NCBI RefSeq assembly: GCF_900099895.1
Contig: NZ_FNDY01000015.1
Location: 31,573 to 95,572, forward strand
Direction: 5' to 3'
DNA length: 64,000 nucleotides
Origin: Paenibacillus naphthalenovorans
Lineage (GTDB): Bacteria > Bacillota > Bacilli > Paenibacillales > NBRC-103111
Shown here: piece by piece, positions 43,121-51,393 of the stretch
Numbering within the stretch: the stretch's first letter is position 1
How the letters are laid out: each line of letters opens with the position of its first letter
Notes under the pieces: model-generated
Databases searched by the model: none
The model's input: only the letters and a program-made list of their open reading frames with translations
What the model was told of the DNA's origin: nothing
Program-made: the position numbers and the translations under genes

Positions 43121-44326
43121 ATGATAGAGCATAAACAGGCCCAACAGCAACCGCTGCAGACGAAGTCGATGAGCGGCTATCTGGCTCCGCTCGTGCGTGA
43201 AATTCCGCCATCAGGCATCCGTAGGTTTTTTGATCTGGTGAGCGGCAGCAAGGATATTATATCCCTTGGAGTAGGGGAACCTGACTTTAGCACCCCGTGG
43301 CATGTCAGAGAAGCGTGCGTTTATTCGCTTGAACGCGGAAATACCAAGTATACGCCCAACTCCGGGCTGCCTGAGCTGCGGGAAGCGATTGCCGAATACT
43401 TGTACGAGTCGTTTCACGTCCCGTATGAGCCTTCCGAAGAGGTGATCGTCACCGTTGGCGGAAGCGAAGCCATCGATCTGGCGCTGCGCGCCTTGGTTAC
43501 CCCGGGCGATGAGATTCTTATTCCGGAGCCCTGCTACATTTCTTACAGCCCGATTACCCGGATCGGCGGCGGCATTCCCGTAGGCATCGAGACTTTTGCC
43601 AAAGACGGCTTCAAGCTGACGGCGGAATCGCTCAAGGCGGCGATCACGCCCCGTTCCAAAGTGTTGATTCTGTGCTATCCAAGCAACCCGACCGGGGGCA
43701 TCATGACCTATGAGGATTGGCTGCCGATTGCCAAAGTCGTTGAGGAGCACGATCTGATCGTTATCTCGGACGAGATTTATGCGGAATTGACCTATGAACA
43801 AAAGCATGTCAGCTTCGCTTCGATTCCGGGCATGCGCGACCGGACGATTCTTGTGAGCGGCTTTTCCAAGGCGTTTGCGATGACCGGCTGGCGGATGGGA
43901 TACGCTTGCGGGCATCCCGACCTCATATCGGCCATGCTCAAAATCCACCAGTACACGGTCATGTGTGCGCCGTCCATGGGACAGGTTGCTGCCCTGGAGG
44001 CGCTCAAGCACGGCATGGAGGAAAAAGACCGCATGGTAGAGTCCTACAACCAGCGCCGTCGTCTTGTCGTACAGGGTTTCCGGGACATCGGACTGCAGTG
44101 TCATGAGCCTCAGGGCGCATTCTATGCCTTCCCTTCCATTCAGGCAACGGGGCTAAGCTCCGAGGAATTTGCCGAGCGCTTGATTCGTGAGGCGAAGGTC
44201 GCAGCAGTACCCGGCAATGTATTTGGCAAGGGTGGAGAAGGATTTGTCCGCTGTTCTTACGCGACTTCGGTTAACCAGCTGATTGAAGCGATTGATCGAA
44301 TAGGCAATTTCATCAAAAAGCTTTAA
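43121..44326 (+). CDS. alaT: Class I/II aminotransferase (AlaT-like)
   Basis: A 401-residue fold-type I PLP enzyme. It shows ISLGVGEPDFSTP near the N-terminus, NSGLPELREAIAEYL, the GSEAIDLALRAL binding loop, YPSNPTGG, the VISDEIYAELTY block and the Lys in SGFSKAFAMTGWRMGYA. It is probably an alanine or aromatic aminotransferase using 2-oxoglutarate. The AlaR-like regulator just upstream supports the alanine assignment. The N-terminal 25 residues are a little longer than in B. subtilis AlaT. A terminator follows. Confidence 0.88.
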   Translation: MIEHKQAQQQPLQTKSMSGYLAPLVREIPPSGIRRFFDLVSGSKDIISLGVGEPDFSTPWHVREACVYSLERGNTKYTPNSGLPELREAIAEYLYESFHVPYEPSEEVIVTVGGSEAIDLALRALVTPGDEILIPEPCYISYSPITRIGGGIPVGIETFAKDGFKLTAESLKAAITPRSKVLILCYPSNPTGGIMTYEDWLPIAKVVEEHDLIVISDEIYAELTYEQKHVSFASIPGMRDRTILVSGFSKAFAMTGWRMGYACGHPDLISAMLKIHQYTVMCAPSMGQVAALEALKHGMEEKDRMVESYNQRRRLVVQGFRDIGLQCHEPQGAFYAFPSIQATGLSSEEFAERLIREAKVAAVPGNVFGKGGEGFVRCSYATSVNQLIEAIDRIGNFIKKL

Positions 44327-44379
44327 TTAAACAATATTATCCATTTTCAATCCCCCCAAAAACTGGTATATTAGATGTA

Positions 44380-44415
44380 GATTCATATTTTCATAGAATA
44401 TGAATCTTTTTCTTT
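44380..44415 (+). terminator. Terminator after alaT
   Basis: The 10-bp stem GATTCATATT/AATATGAATC (44380-44389 and 44397-44406) is followed by TTTTTCTTT. Confidence 0.8.
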
Positions 44416-44450
44416 ATAGGTCTAAAGATATGAAGCGGGAGGGATGAAGA

Positions 44451-44720
44451 ATGGCTTTTCCGGAATATCAGCTTCGGCAATACATGAATAACGGCTGGAT
44501 TCGCGAGAATGATCAGAAAGCCAAGTGGATTTTTGGAACAGGAAAACGTGCTTCGTCTGCCTTATCTTTAGAAGATCATATTTACCTTTTAAGACGCGAA
44601 CTGGAGCGCCTTGTACAAAACGGAAATGACCTGACATCACCGGAAGTAGTGAAAATCAGTATGGAGCTTGATCTCAAAATAAATGAATATATGAATCTTC
44701 ATCAAAAGGGCCGGTCTTGA
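44451..44720 (+). CDS. Spo0E family aspartyl-phosphate phosphatase
   Basis: An 89-residue protein. The C-terminal half (LEDHIYLLRRELERLVQNG, then VVKISMELDLKINEYM) is the Spo0E helical hairpin with the signature S-x-E-L-D, here SMELD. Such proteins dephosphorylate Spo0A-P directly and hold back sporulation. The N-terminal 38 residues (FPEYQLRQYMNNGWIREND) are an extension not typical of the shortest members. The ATG at 44451 follows GGGAGG. A terminator overlaps its last codons. Confidence 0.85.
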   Translation: MAFPEYQLRQYMNNGWIRENDQKAKWIFGTGKRASSALSLEDHIYLLRRELERLVQNGNDLTSPEVVKISMELDLKINEYMNLHQKGRS

Positions 44721-44732
44721 CCGGCTTCTTTT
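44710..44732 (+). terminator. Terminator of the Spo0E-like gene
   Basis: GCCGGTC/GACCGGC (44710-44716 and 44719-44725) followed by TTCTTTT; the stem overlaps the last codons of the gene. Confidence 0.7.
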
Positions 44733-44851
44733 ATGAGATCGAAAGAAGTGTAAGTGAGCAGCAGAGTGCCAAAACGTCAAATGGTCAGCTGTAAGGATGA
44801 TTTCAGCGCAGCAGCCAGGTTTTTCGTGCTTCCTCCTTATTCTTAAAAGCT

Positions 44852-44880
44852 TTGAAAGAGCAGGTCTTTTATGTTAACAT
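44852..44880 (+). promoter_or_regulatory. Promoter of the lipoprotein gene
   Basis: TTGAAA (44852-44857), a 17-bp spacer and TAACAT (44875-44880), 60 bp before the GTG start at 44941. Confidence 0.55.
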
Positions 44881-44940
44881 CATAAAGGATATGTTGGAGA
44901 ATCGGGGTAGAGAGGGAAAAACACGAGGGGAGAAACCGGC

Positions 44941-45468
44941 GTGAGAAGGAATGGGCTGCTCTGCCTGCTGCTGATGATGTTCGTACTTGCTGCAGGCTGC
45001 GGCGGAGGATCGAAGGCGGATGTGTCGATTTTCATGATAGGATCCAACGGGATCCCGAATGAAGCGGGAGAAAAGTTGCAAGCCTCGCTGCAAAGTGAAA
45101 TAGGTGAATCGGCCAGTGTGCAAGTATTGGCGGCGCCTATATTTTCAATGGAGAAGCTGATCGTCGAAATAGCGGCCGGTCAGAACGGCATTCTGATGAT
45201 TCCGGAGAATCATTTTAAAGCGATGGGCGAGCAGGGCGGTTATGTTCCGCTGGACGATGTGGCCAAAGCGGAGGATTTTCCTGAGGGCGTTCTGGAAGTT
45301 ACGGAAGACGGCAAGAAGCAAAAGCATCTGTACGGCATCCCGATGGATCAAACCAAATGGTTTACGGAGCTCGAATTCGACGGCAAAAATCTGTTCGCGT
45401 TCATTCCGGCCAATGCGCCGGACAAAGAGAAAGCGAAGCAGGTCATGAAAATAATTGCCGAGAAATAA
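44941..45468 (+). CDS. Lipoprotein, unknown function
   Basis: A 175-residue protein with a classic lipoprotein signal (hydrophobic run LLCLLLMMFVL then lipobox LAAGC, Cys at about 20). The mature part has VSIFMIGSNGIPNEAGEKL and a middle GILMIPENHFKAMGEQGGYVPLDD, resembling a small half of an extracellular solute-binding fold, but I cannot name a family. The GTG at 44941 follows GAGGGGAGA. It lies directly upstream of B12 riboswitch 2, without a terminator in between, so its transcript probably runs into the riboswitch. A link to corrinoid uptake is possible but unproven. Confidence 0.75.
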   Translation: MRRNGLLCLLLMMFVLAAGCGGGSKADVSIFMIGSNGIPNEAGEKLQASLQSEIGESASVQVLAAPIFSMEKLIVEIAAGQNGILMIPENHFKAMGEQGGYVPLDDVAKAEDFPEGVLEVTEDGKKQKHLYGIPMDQTKWFTELEFDGKNLFAFIPANAPDKEKAKQVMKIIAEK

Positions 45469-45506
45469 TTGTGCATGCCAGTCATGCAGCGGACAACAAC
45501 ATAGCG

Positions 45507-45689
45507 GTTCAGGTGCCCGCACAGCCAATCAACGCTTGCGGGTTAAAAGGGAAGCCGGTGTGAATCCGGCGCGGTCCCGCCACTGTAAACGGGTAAATGC
45601 TCTTCATGAAGTCACTGTCTGGAGCAGACGGGAAGGCGAAGAGCTCTGGCTCAGCGAAGCAGCCCGTAAGTCAGGAAACCTGCCTGAAC
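45507..45689 (+). promoter_or_regulatory. Cobalamin (B12) riboswitch 2
   Basis: It has the blocks AAAAGGGAA (45545-45553), GCCGGTGTGAATCCGGC, the GTCCCGCCACTGTAAACG core and AGTCAGGAAACCTGCC (45669-45684). The closing stem GTTCAGG (45507-45513) pairs with CCTGAAC (45683-45689). It controls the transport and nucleotide-loop operon that begins with btuF at 45862. It is clearly homologous to the first aptamer at 14375 but differs in the peripheral arms. Confidence 0.95.
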
Positions 45690-45791
45690 ATGCATTCGAT
45701 GCAGCCTTTCGAGGAAAAGGGGCAGACGCGCAGCCTGCCGGCGGCATATCGACTTGATGTCGACTGCGGCCGCCAGGTTTGTCAGAGTGTG

Positions 45792-45838
45792 CCTCTGCTT
45801 TGGAGACGATCCGAAAGCAGGGGTCTTTTCGTTTTTTG
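45792..45838 (+). terminator. Riboswitch-controlled terminator 2
   Basis: CCTCTGCTTT/AAAGCAGGGG (45792-45801 and 45814-45823) followed by TCTTTTCGTTTTTT. It sits 100 nt after the aptamer and 24 nt before btuF, the normal place for the expression platform. Confidence 0.8.
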
Positions 45839-45861
45839 AATGATGATAAGGAGATGGACCT

Positions 45862-46884
45862 ATGTATTGGGATAAGACGACTCGCATAAAAAAAAGGCTG
45901 CTTGCAGCCGTTCTGAGCCTGGCTTTGGCGGGAACGCTGGCAGGATGCGGAAGCGCTGCGCCAGCGCCGGGGCAAGGTCAGCAGGCGGAATCGCCGAAGG
46001 CGGGCGACGCCAGGCAGGAAGGGTCGGTCACATCGGCCAAACGGACGACGTATCCGCTCACCGTCAAAGACGCTACGGGTAAAGAATTTGTTTTTGAGAA
46101 AGCTCCGGAGCGCATCGTTTCCACTTCACCGAGTGAAACGGAAACACTCTTTGCTTTGGGGCTCGGAGATCAGGTAGTGGGCGTATCGGATTTCTGCAAC
46201 TATCCAGCCGAAGCGGCGGCGAAGCCGAAAGTCGGCAGCATCATCAAGCCGAACGAGGAAGCGCTCGTTGCGGCCAACGCCGATTTGGTCATGACGGGGG
46301 TATCCATGAATATGACCGTAGTGGAGAAGCTTCGCGGACTGAAGGTGAATCTGTTTAAGGTCGAGCCCAAAACGTTAGACGATGTGATGAGCAATATTCT
46401 GCTCATGGGGCAAATCTTCGACCGCCAGGAGCAGGCGGAGAAGCTGGTCGATTCGATGAAGGCCGAACGCCAAAAGGTACTGGATGCGGTGAAGGATCTG
46501 AAGCCTGAGCAGAAGAAAAAGGTATTTGTCGAGTTTTCCCCCGGCTGGACGGTCGGTAAAGGCGAGTATATTGACGAGCTGATCAGCCTGGCCGGAGGAA
46601 TCAATGTGGCGGGCGGCGAGAAAGGTTACGTAAAGCTTAGCGAGGAGAAGGTGATCGCGGACAATCCGCAGATTATTCTTTATCCGACGGGGATCATCGA
46701 CGAGAAGAGCAATAAGCCGATGGATCAGTTGATTCGCGAGCGCAGCGGCTGGGACCGGATTGAAGCGGTGAAGTCGAACCGGTTGGTCGGGTTGGACAAG
46801 GACATTATGAGCCGTCCGGGTCCCCGGATTACACAGGCATTGACGGAAGTAGCCAAAGGAATATACCCGGAACTGGTGAAATAG
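45862..46884 (+). CDS. btuF: Cobalamin ABC transporter, substrate-binding lipoprotein
   Basis: A 340-residue class III binding protein. The signal peptide ends in a LAGC lipobox; a flexible Gln/Ala-rich linker follows to about residue 50. The binding domain starts PLTVKDATGKEFVFEKAPERIVS and has the typical STSPSETETLFALGLGDQVVG. It would capture vitamin B12 or cobinamide outside the membrane. The family also contains haem and siderophore binders; the B12 riboswitch directly upstream decides for corrinoids. It abuts btuC with no gap. Confidence 0.88.
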   Translation: MYWDKTTRIKKRLLAAVLSLALAGTLAGCGSAAPAPGQGQQAESPKAGDARQEGSVTSAKRTTYPLTVKDATGKEFVFEKAPERIVSTSPSETETLFALGLGDQVVGVSDFCNYPAEAAAKPKVGSIIKPNEEALVAANADLVMTGVSMNMTVVEKLRGLKVNLFKVEPKTLDDVMSNILLMGQIFDRQEQAEKLVDSMKAERQKVLDAVKDLKPEQKKKVFVEFSPGWTVGKGEYIDELISLAGGINVAGGEKGYVKLSEEKVIADNPQIILYPTGIIDEKSNKPMDQLIRERSGWDRIEAVKSNRLVGLDKDIMSRPGPRITQALTEVAKGIYPELVK

Positions 46885-47922
46885 ATGAAGCGTAAGCTGT
46901 GGATTTGGGGCGGAGCCGCCTTGGCCCTGCTTGTATTCGCCGTTTCTGCGGCAGTATCGATCGGTTCGGTCCGAATTCCGTTTGGTCATGTCTGGGGAAT
47001 CGTACTTCATCAGCTGCCTTGGATCGGTGAACGAATCCAGGGGGATTGGAGCGAAGCTTCGGAACAAATCGTATGGAGGGTCAGGCTGCCAAGGGTAGTG
47101 CTGGGCATTCTGGTCGGTGCCGCCCTGGGGTTGGCCGGCGCGGCCTTTCAGGGCGTACTCCGCAATCCGCTTGCCGATCCGTACACGCTGGGCGTTTCGT
47201 CCGGAGCATCGGTGGGCGCGGCTTTTTTGATCTTGTTCGGTCTGCAGTATACGCTCTTTGGGGAGTGGACGGTACCGGCGGTAGCGTTCTTGACCGGAGT
47301 ACTATCGCTCTGTACGGTGCTTTTGCTGGCACGGACCGACGGCAAGCTGCGTAAGGAAACCGTCATTCTGTCGGGTGTCGTAATGCAGGCGTTCCTGGGC
47401 GCCTTCGTCTCGTTAATGGTGGCGATGTCGGATCAGGTGATCAACGAAATCATCTTCTGGCTGATGGGAAGCCTGGCGCTGCGGGGCTGGACTTATTCGC
47501 TGGTGCTGCTGCCGTATTTGGCTGCAGGCTCCGCAGTGCTGCTCTGTTACGGCCGGTCGATGAATTTGTTTGCGCTCGGGGAGCGGCAAGCGGCGCATCT
47601 AGGCGTCCATATCGAGAGGACCAAGCTGATTGTCCTGATGGCGTCTACTTTGATCACTGCGGCGGCCGTATCCGTGTCGGGGGTGATTGCTTTTGTCGGG
47701 CTTCTGGTGCCGCATTTGCTTCGGCTGATGATCGGACCGGATTACCGCTTGCTGCTCCCCCTGTCTCTAATTGGCGGCGCGATTTATGTGCTGCTCGCAG
47801 ATACGCTGGCCCGAACGTTGCTTAGTCCGACGGAGATTCCGCTCGGAGTCGTGACCGCGTTTATGGGGGCTCCGTTTTTTGCTTATTTGCTGCGGCGGAA
47901 AAAACGGATGGTGCGTGAGTGA
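46885..47922 (+). CDS. btuC: Cobalamin ABC transporter, permease
   Basis: A 345-residue FecCD/BtuC permease with about ten membrane helices. VRLPRVVLGILVGAALGLAGAAFQG and NPLADPYTLGVSSGASVGA are the hallmark motifs, and the late GVIAFVGLLVPHLLRLMIG is the coupling region that contacts the ATPase. As a homodimer it forms the import channel with BtuD. It starts at the base after the btuF stop, so the two are tightly coupled. Confidence 0.9.
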   Translation: MKRKLWIWGGAALALLVFAVSAAVSIGSVRIPFGHVWGIVLHQLPWIGERIQGDWSEASEQIVWRVRLPRVVLGILVGAALGLAGAAFQGVLRNPLADPYTLGVSSGASVGAAFLILFGLQYTLFGEWTVPAVAFLTGVLSLCTVLLLARTDGKLRKETVILSGVVMQAFLGAFVSLMVAMSDQVINEIIFWLMGSLALRGWTYSLVLLPYLAAGSAVLLCYGRSMNLFALGERQAAHLGVHIERTKLIVLMASTLITAAAVSVSGVIAFVGLLVPHLLRLMIGPDYRLLLPLSLIGGAIYVLLADTLARTLLSPTEIPLGVVTAFMGAPFFAYLLRRKKRMVRE

Positions 47923-47937
47923 AAGGAGGCCGGCGCG

Positions 47938-48723
47938 ATGATTCAAGTAGATGTGGAAGAGGTGTCCAAGGCATTCGGAGCGCGGGAGGTGCTCCGGGGA
48001 GTCCGCTTTCGGGTGAAGCCCGGTGAATGGTTCGGTATTCTGGGACCCAACGGAAGCGGGAAATCGACGCTGCTTCATCTGATTACCGGCCTGGAGCCGG
48101 CGACTGCGGGAAATGTGCGGCTGGATGGCAAGCCCGTGGCATCCTGCTCAAGGAAAGCCTTGGCGCGGCAGATCGCGGTGCTGGAGCAGGATGCGCTGCC
48201 GCCGCTCGGCTTCACGGTGCAGGAGGTGATCGAAATGGGACGCTACCCGTATCAAAACTGGCTGGGAGACGAAACGGCGGATGCCGCTGCGCTGGTAGAG
48301 CGGATTATCGCTTGGCTGAAGCTGGACTCCCTGCGGGAGCGAACCATCGATCATTTGAGCGGCGGTGAACGTCAGCGTGTAGCCTTGGGGAAAGCAATGG
48401 CGCAAGAGCCCAAGCTGCTGCTGCTGGATGAACCGACAACATTTCTGGATATCGGGTACCAGGTTGAAATGATGGATATGGTTCGCGAATGGCAGCAGGA
48501 ATGGGGGATGACGGTCATTTCGGTGCTGCACGATCTGAATTTGGCCGCTCAATACTGCGACCGTCTCCTTCTGCTGCATGAAGGAGCGACGGCGGGAATC
48601 GGTACGGCTGAAGAGGTGCTTCGTGCCGATCTGCTGGAGCAGGTGTACGGAACGCGGCCTCACATTCTTGCGCATCCGGACAGCGGTGTTCCGCAAATCT
48701 TACTGGGAAAGGGAACAAGATGA
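47938..48723 (+). CDS. btuD: Cobalamin ABC transporter, ATPase
   Basis: A 261-residue nucleotide-binding subunit. Walker A is GPNGSGKST (about 38-46), the Q-loop lies in VLEQDALPPLGFTV, the signature LSGGERQRVALGKAMA precedes Walker B LLLLDEPTTFLD, and the H-loop His is in VLHDLN. It belongs to the FecE/BtuD class and powers corrinoid import with BtuC and BtuF. GAAAGGAGG precedes the ATG. It overlaps cobT by 4 nt. Confidence 0.9.
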   Translation: MIQVDVEEVSKAFGAREVLRGVRFRVKPGEWFGILGPNGSGKSTLLHLITGLEPATAGNVRLDGKPVASCSRKALARQIAVLEQDALPPLGFTVQEVIEMGRYPYQNWLGDETADAAALVERIIAWLKLDSLRERTIDHLSGGERQRVALGKAMAQEPKLLLLDEPTTFLDIGYQVEMMDMVREWQQEWGMTVISVLHDLNLAAQYCDRLLLLHEGATAGIGTAEEVLRADLLEQVYGTRPHILAHPDSGVPQILLGKGTR

Positions 48724-49802
48724 TGAGCAATAACCGATTGGAACAAATCATTGCGGGTGTCGCCCCTTTGGATAAACGGAGTATAGAGGAGGCGGCGCGT
48801 CATCTCGATCAGCTGACCAAGCCGCCGGGAAGCTTGGGCAGACTGGAGGAGGTGGCCAAGCAGCTTGCGGGAATCCGCGGGGAGCCGATACCGGATCTGG
48901 GGAAAAAGGCGGTCGTCGTCATGGCTGCGGATCACGGCGTATGCGAAGAAGGCGTCAGCGCCTATCCGGCCGAAGTCACGCCGCAGATGGTGCTTAACTT
49001 TCTGAATGGGGGCGCGGCGGTGAACGTGCTTTCGCGCCACGCCGGAGCCGACGTTCTGTGTGTCGATATTGGTGTGAACGCGGAGCTTTCCGATTCACGG
49101 CTGAGGTCTCATAAAATTCGCATGGGCACGGCCAATATGGCTAAGGGGCCCGCGATGACGCGGGAGGAAGCGGAGGAAGCGGTTCTGGTCGGTGCGGAGA
49201 TAGCCGCTGAATTGGTGCGGGATGGCTACGGCTTGATCGCCACCGGAGATATGGGCATCGGCAACACGACGGCCAGCTCGGCCATCTTGACCGTACTTGG
49301 GGGTACGGATGCGGCCGAAGCCGCAGGGCGAGGCACCGGAATCGACGAAGAGCGCCTGCGGCACAAGCAGGCTGTAATTCGCCAAGCGATCGAGCTCAAT
49401 CGTCCGGATGCGGCCGATCCGATGGACGTGCTGTCCAAAGTGGGGGGGCTTGAGATCGCCGGCTTGGCCGGCGTCATCCTGGGGGCGGCCAAGCACCGCT
49501 GTCCGGTCGTCATCGACGGGTTCATATCCTCGGCTGCCGCTTTGGTCGCAGCCCGATTGGCACCGCTCAGCGTACGGTATATGATCGCCTCGCACCTTTC
49601 GCAGGAACAGGGACACGCGCGTCTGCTCGAAGAAATCGGACTGACACCGATGCTTGTGATGGACATGCGGCTTGGCGAGGGTACGGGCGCCGTCCTTGCT
49701 TTTCCGCTGATTGAGGCTGCGGTCAAGATCATGAAAGAAATGGCGACCTTCGCCAATGCGGGTGTTTCCGGTGCGCTTCCTGCGGAGCAGCTGCAAGGAT
49801 GA
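48720..49802 (+). CDS. cobT: Nicotinate-nucleotide-dimethylbenzimidazole phosphoribosyltransferase
   Basis: A 360-residue CobT that makes alpha-ribazole 5'-phosphate, the lower-ligand nucleotide. LDQLTKPPGSLGRLEEVAKQ, VVMAADHGVCEEGVSAYP, the GDMGIGNTTASSAI segment and a C-terminal MRLGEGTGAVLAFPLIEAA with the catalytic Glu are visible. The start overlaps the btuD stop (ATGA); ATG codons at 48720 and 48723 are both possible. The dimethylbenzimidazole synthase bluB is not in the window. Confidence 0.94.
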   Translation: MMSNNRLEQIIAGVAPLDKRSIEEAARHLDQLTKPPGSLGRLEEVAKQLAGIRGEPIPDLGKKAVVVMAADHGVCEEGVSAYPAEVTPQMVLNFLNGGAAVNVLSRHAGADVLCVDIGVNAELSDSRLRSHKIRMGTANMAKGPAMTREEAEEAVLVGAEIAAELVRDGYGLIATGDMGIGNTTASSAILTVLGGTDAAEAAGRGTGIDEERLRHKQAVIRQAIELNRPDAADPMDVLSKVGGLEIAGLAGVILGAAKHRCPVVIDGFISSAAALVAARLAPLSVRYMIASHLSQEQGHARLLEEIGLTPMLVMDMRLGEGTGAVLAFPLIEAAVKIMKEMATFANAGVSGALPAEQLQG

Positions 49803-50365
49803 GCCGGCGGGGACTGAAGGTGCTTGTAACGGGCGGGGCCCGCAGCGGGAAGAGCTCTTTTGCGGAAAGCTATGCGGCAACACTTGGCGCACAAGGTCTT
49901 TACATCGCCACGTCGCAAGCCTATGACGATGAAATGAAGGAACGCATCGCGATGCACCGCCGGGAACGGGATGAACGAGGGTTTCCGTGGATTACGGCGG
50001 AGGAGCCGTATGATCTCGCCGGGGCGCTTCTTAGGGCGGAATCGCCCGTCGTGCTTGTCGATTGCCTGACGCTGTGGCTGTCCAATTGGCTGCTGAGGCT
50101 GGAACAAGAGCCGGAGACCGGGCGGTTGGACGGGCTTGAGGCCAAAATTGACGAGCTGGCGGAGGTATTCGGTTCGCTCGACCGTCCGGTCGTTCTGGTT
50201 ACCAATGAGGTAGGCAGCGGTCTGGTGCCTGAATATAAGCTCGGTCGGGTGTTTCGGGATCTGTCCGGGCGAATGAATCAGCGGCTGGCCCGCATAGCCG
50301 ACCAAGTGTTTCTGGTCACGGCGGGAATTCCGGTGGAACTGAAAAGCCGGGCGTTTCACTTTTAG
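49799..50365 (+). CDS. cobU: Adenosylcobinamide kinase/guanylyltransferase
   Basis: A 188-residue bifunctional enzyme that phosphorylates adenosylcobinamide and attaches GMP. The P-loop GGARSGKSSFAE (about 10-21), the histidine-containing IAMHRRERDERGF that carries the GMP-His intermediate, and VLVDCLTLWLSNWL and VTNEVGSGLVPE are all present. It overlaps cobT by 4 nt. Length is normal for the family (about 180). Confidence 0.94.
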   Translation: MSRRGLKVLVTGGARSGKSSFAESYAATLGAQGLYIATSQAYDDEMKERIAMHRRERDERGFPWITAEEPYDLAGALLRAESPVVLVDCLTLWLSNWLLRLEQEPETGRLDGLEAKIDELAEVFGSLDRPVVLVTNEVGSGLVPEYKLGRVFRDLSGRMNQRLARIADQVFLVTAGIPVELKSRAFHF

Positions 50366-50385
50366 TACGGTGCGGAGGAACGGAC

Positions 50386-51393
50386 TTGCTGTTTTATAGT
50401 TTGCAAGAGTTGATGTGGATGGTGCTTGCGGCGATAGTGATCGACTGGGTCATCGGGGACCCCGCATGGCGTTGGTTGACACACCCGGTTGTTTGGATCG
50501 GGCGGTTGATTGCATATTTGGAAAACCGCCTGTATCCGATTCCGGTGAAACAGGAGAGCGAATCGGCCGCAGAGGCGCGCCGTGCCCGTTTGTGCGGAGC
50601 GGTACTGGCCTTCTTGACGATCGGTCTGTCTGCCGGAAGCATTTGGCTTATGGTATGGCTGGCGGATCAAGTACATCTATGGGTTGGTTATGCCGCCAGC
50701 ACCTGGTTTATCTCGACTACGATCGCCGTCAAGGGGCTGAAGGACGCGGCGATGGCGGTATATAAACCTTTAAGCGAAGGACGTATCGATGAGGCAAGAG
50801 AGCAGGTCGGCTTCATTGTCGGAAGGAACACTTCACAGCTCGACGAGCCTGAAATTACGCGGGCCGCGGTCGAGACCGTAGCCGAGAACATTGTGGATGC
50901 GTTTATTTCTCCGGTTTGCTATGCCTTGGCGGGAGGCGCTCCATTGGCGATGCTGTACCGCGCTTCCAATACGCTCGACTCGATGGTGGGCTACAAGAAT
51001 GAAAAATATATTCATTTCGGATGGGCTTCGGCCCGCTGGGACGATGTGATGAACTGGATTCCCGCAAGGCTGGCGGGTCTGCTGATCGTGATGGCTGCGT
51101 GGTTCAGCCCCGGGCTTCGTGCAGGAAGAGCCGCGCGTTCGATTGTACGCTTTGCCCGGCTTCACCCGAGTCCGAACAGCGGCATTCCGGAATCGGCCGT
51201 CGCCGGAGCACTGGGTATCGAGCTTGGCGGAGTGAACGTTTACCACGGCCGCACGAGTGAGCGGGCACGGATGGGGTGGCCGCTCAGAGAACGGGAGCGA
51301 GAGGACATCCGTCGAACCGTCGGGATATTGTACGGTGTCAGTTATCTGGTTGCGGGGGGATTGCTGTGCGGGCTTTTTTGGCTTTATGGATAA
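50386..51393 (+). CDS. cbiB: Adenosylcobinamide-phosphate synthase
   Basis: A 335-residue membrane protein with about five hydrophobic segments. VIDWVIGDPAWRWLTHPVVWIGRLI is the family N-terminus, followed by VGRNTSQLDEPEITRAAVETVAEN and YRASNTLDSMVGYKNEKY. It joins aminopropanol phosphate, made by the CobD domain encoded downstream, to adenosylcobyric acid. The TTG start at 50386 follows GCGGAGGA at 6 nt. The C-terminal end overlaps cobS by 28 nt. Confidence 0.93.
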   Translation: MLFYSLQELMWMVLAAIVIDWVIGDPAWRWLTHPVVWIGRLIAYLENRLYPIPVKQESESAAEARRARLCGAVLAFLTIGLSAGSIWLMVWLADQVHLWVGYAASTWFISTTIAVKGLKDAAMAVYKPLSEGRIDEAREQVGFIVGRNTSQLDEPEITRAAVETVAENIVDAFISPVCYALAGGAPLAMLYRASNTLDSMVGYKNEKYIHFGWASARWDDVMNWIPARLAGLLIVMAAWFSPGLRAGRAARSIVRFARLHPSPNSGIPESAVAGALGIELGGVNVYHGRTSERARMGWPLREREREDIRRTVGILYGVSYLVAGGLLCGLFWLYG

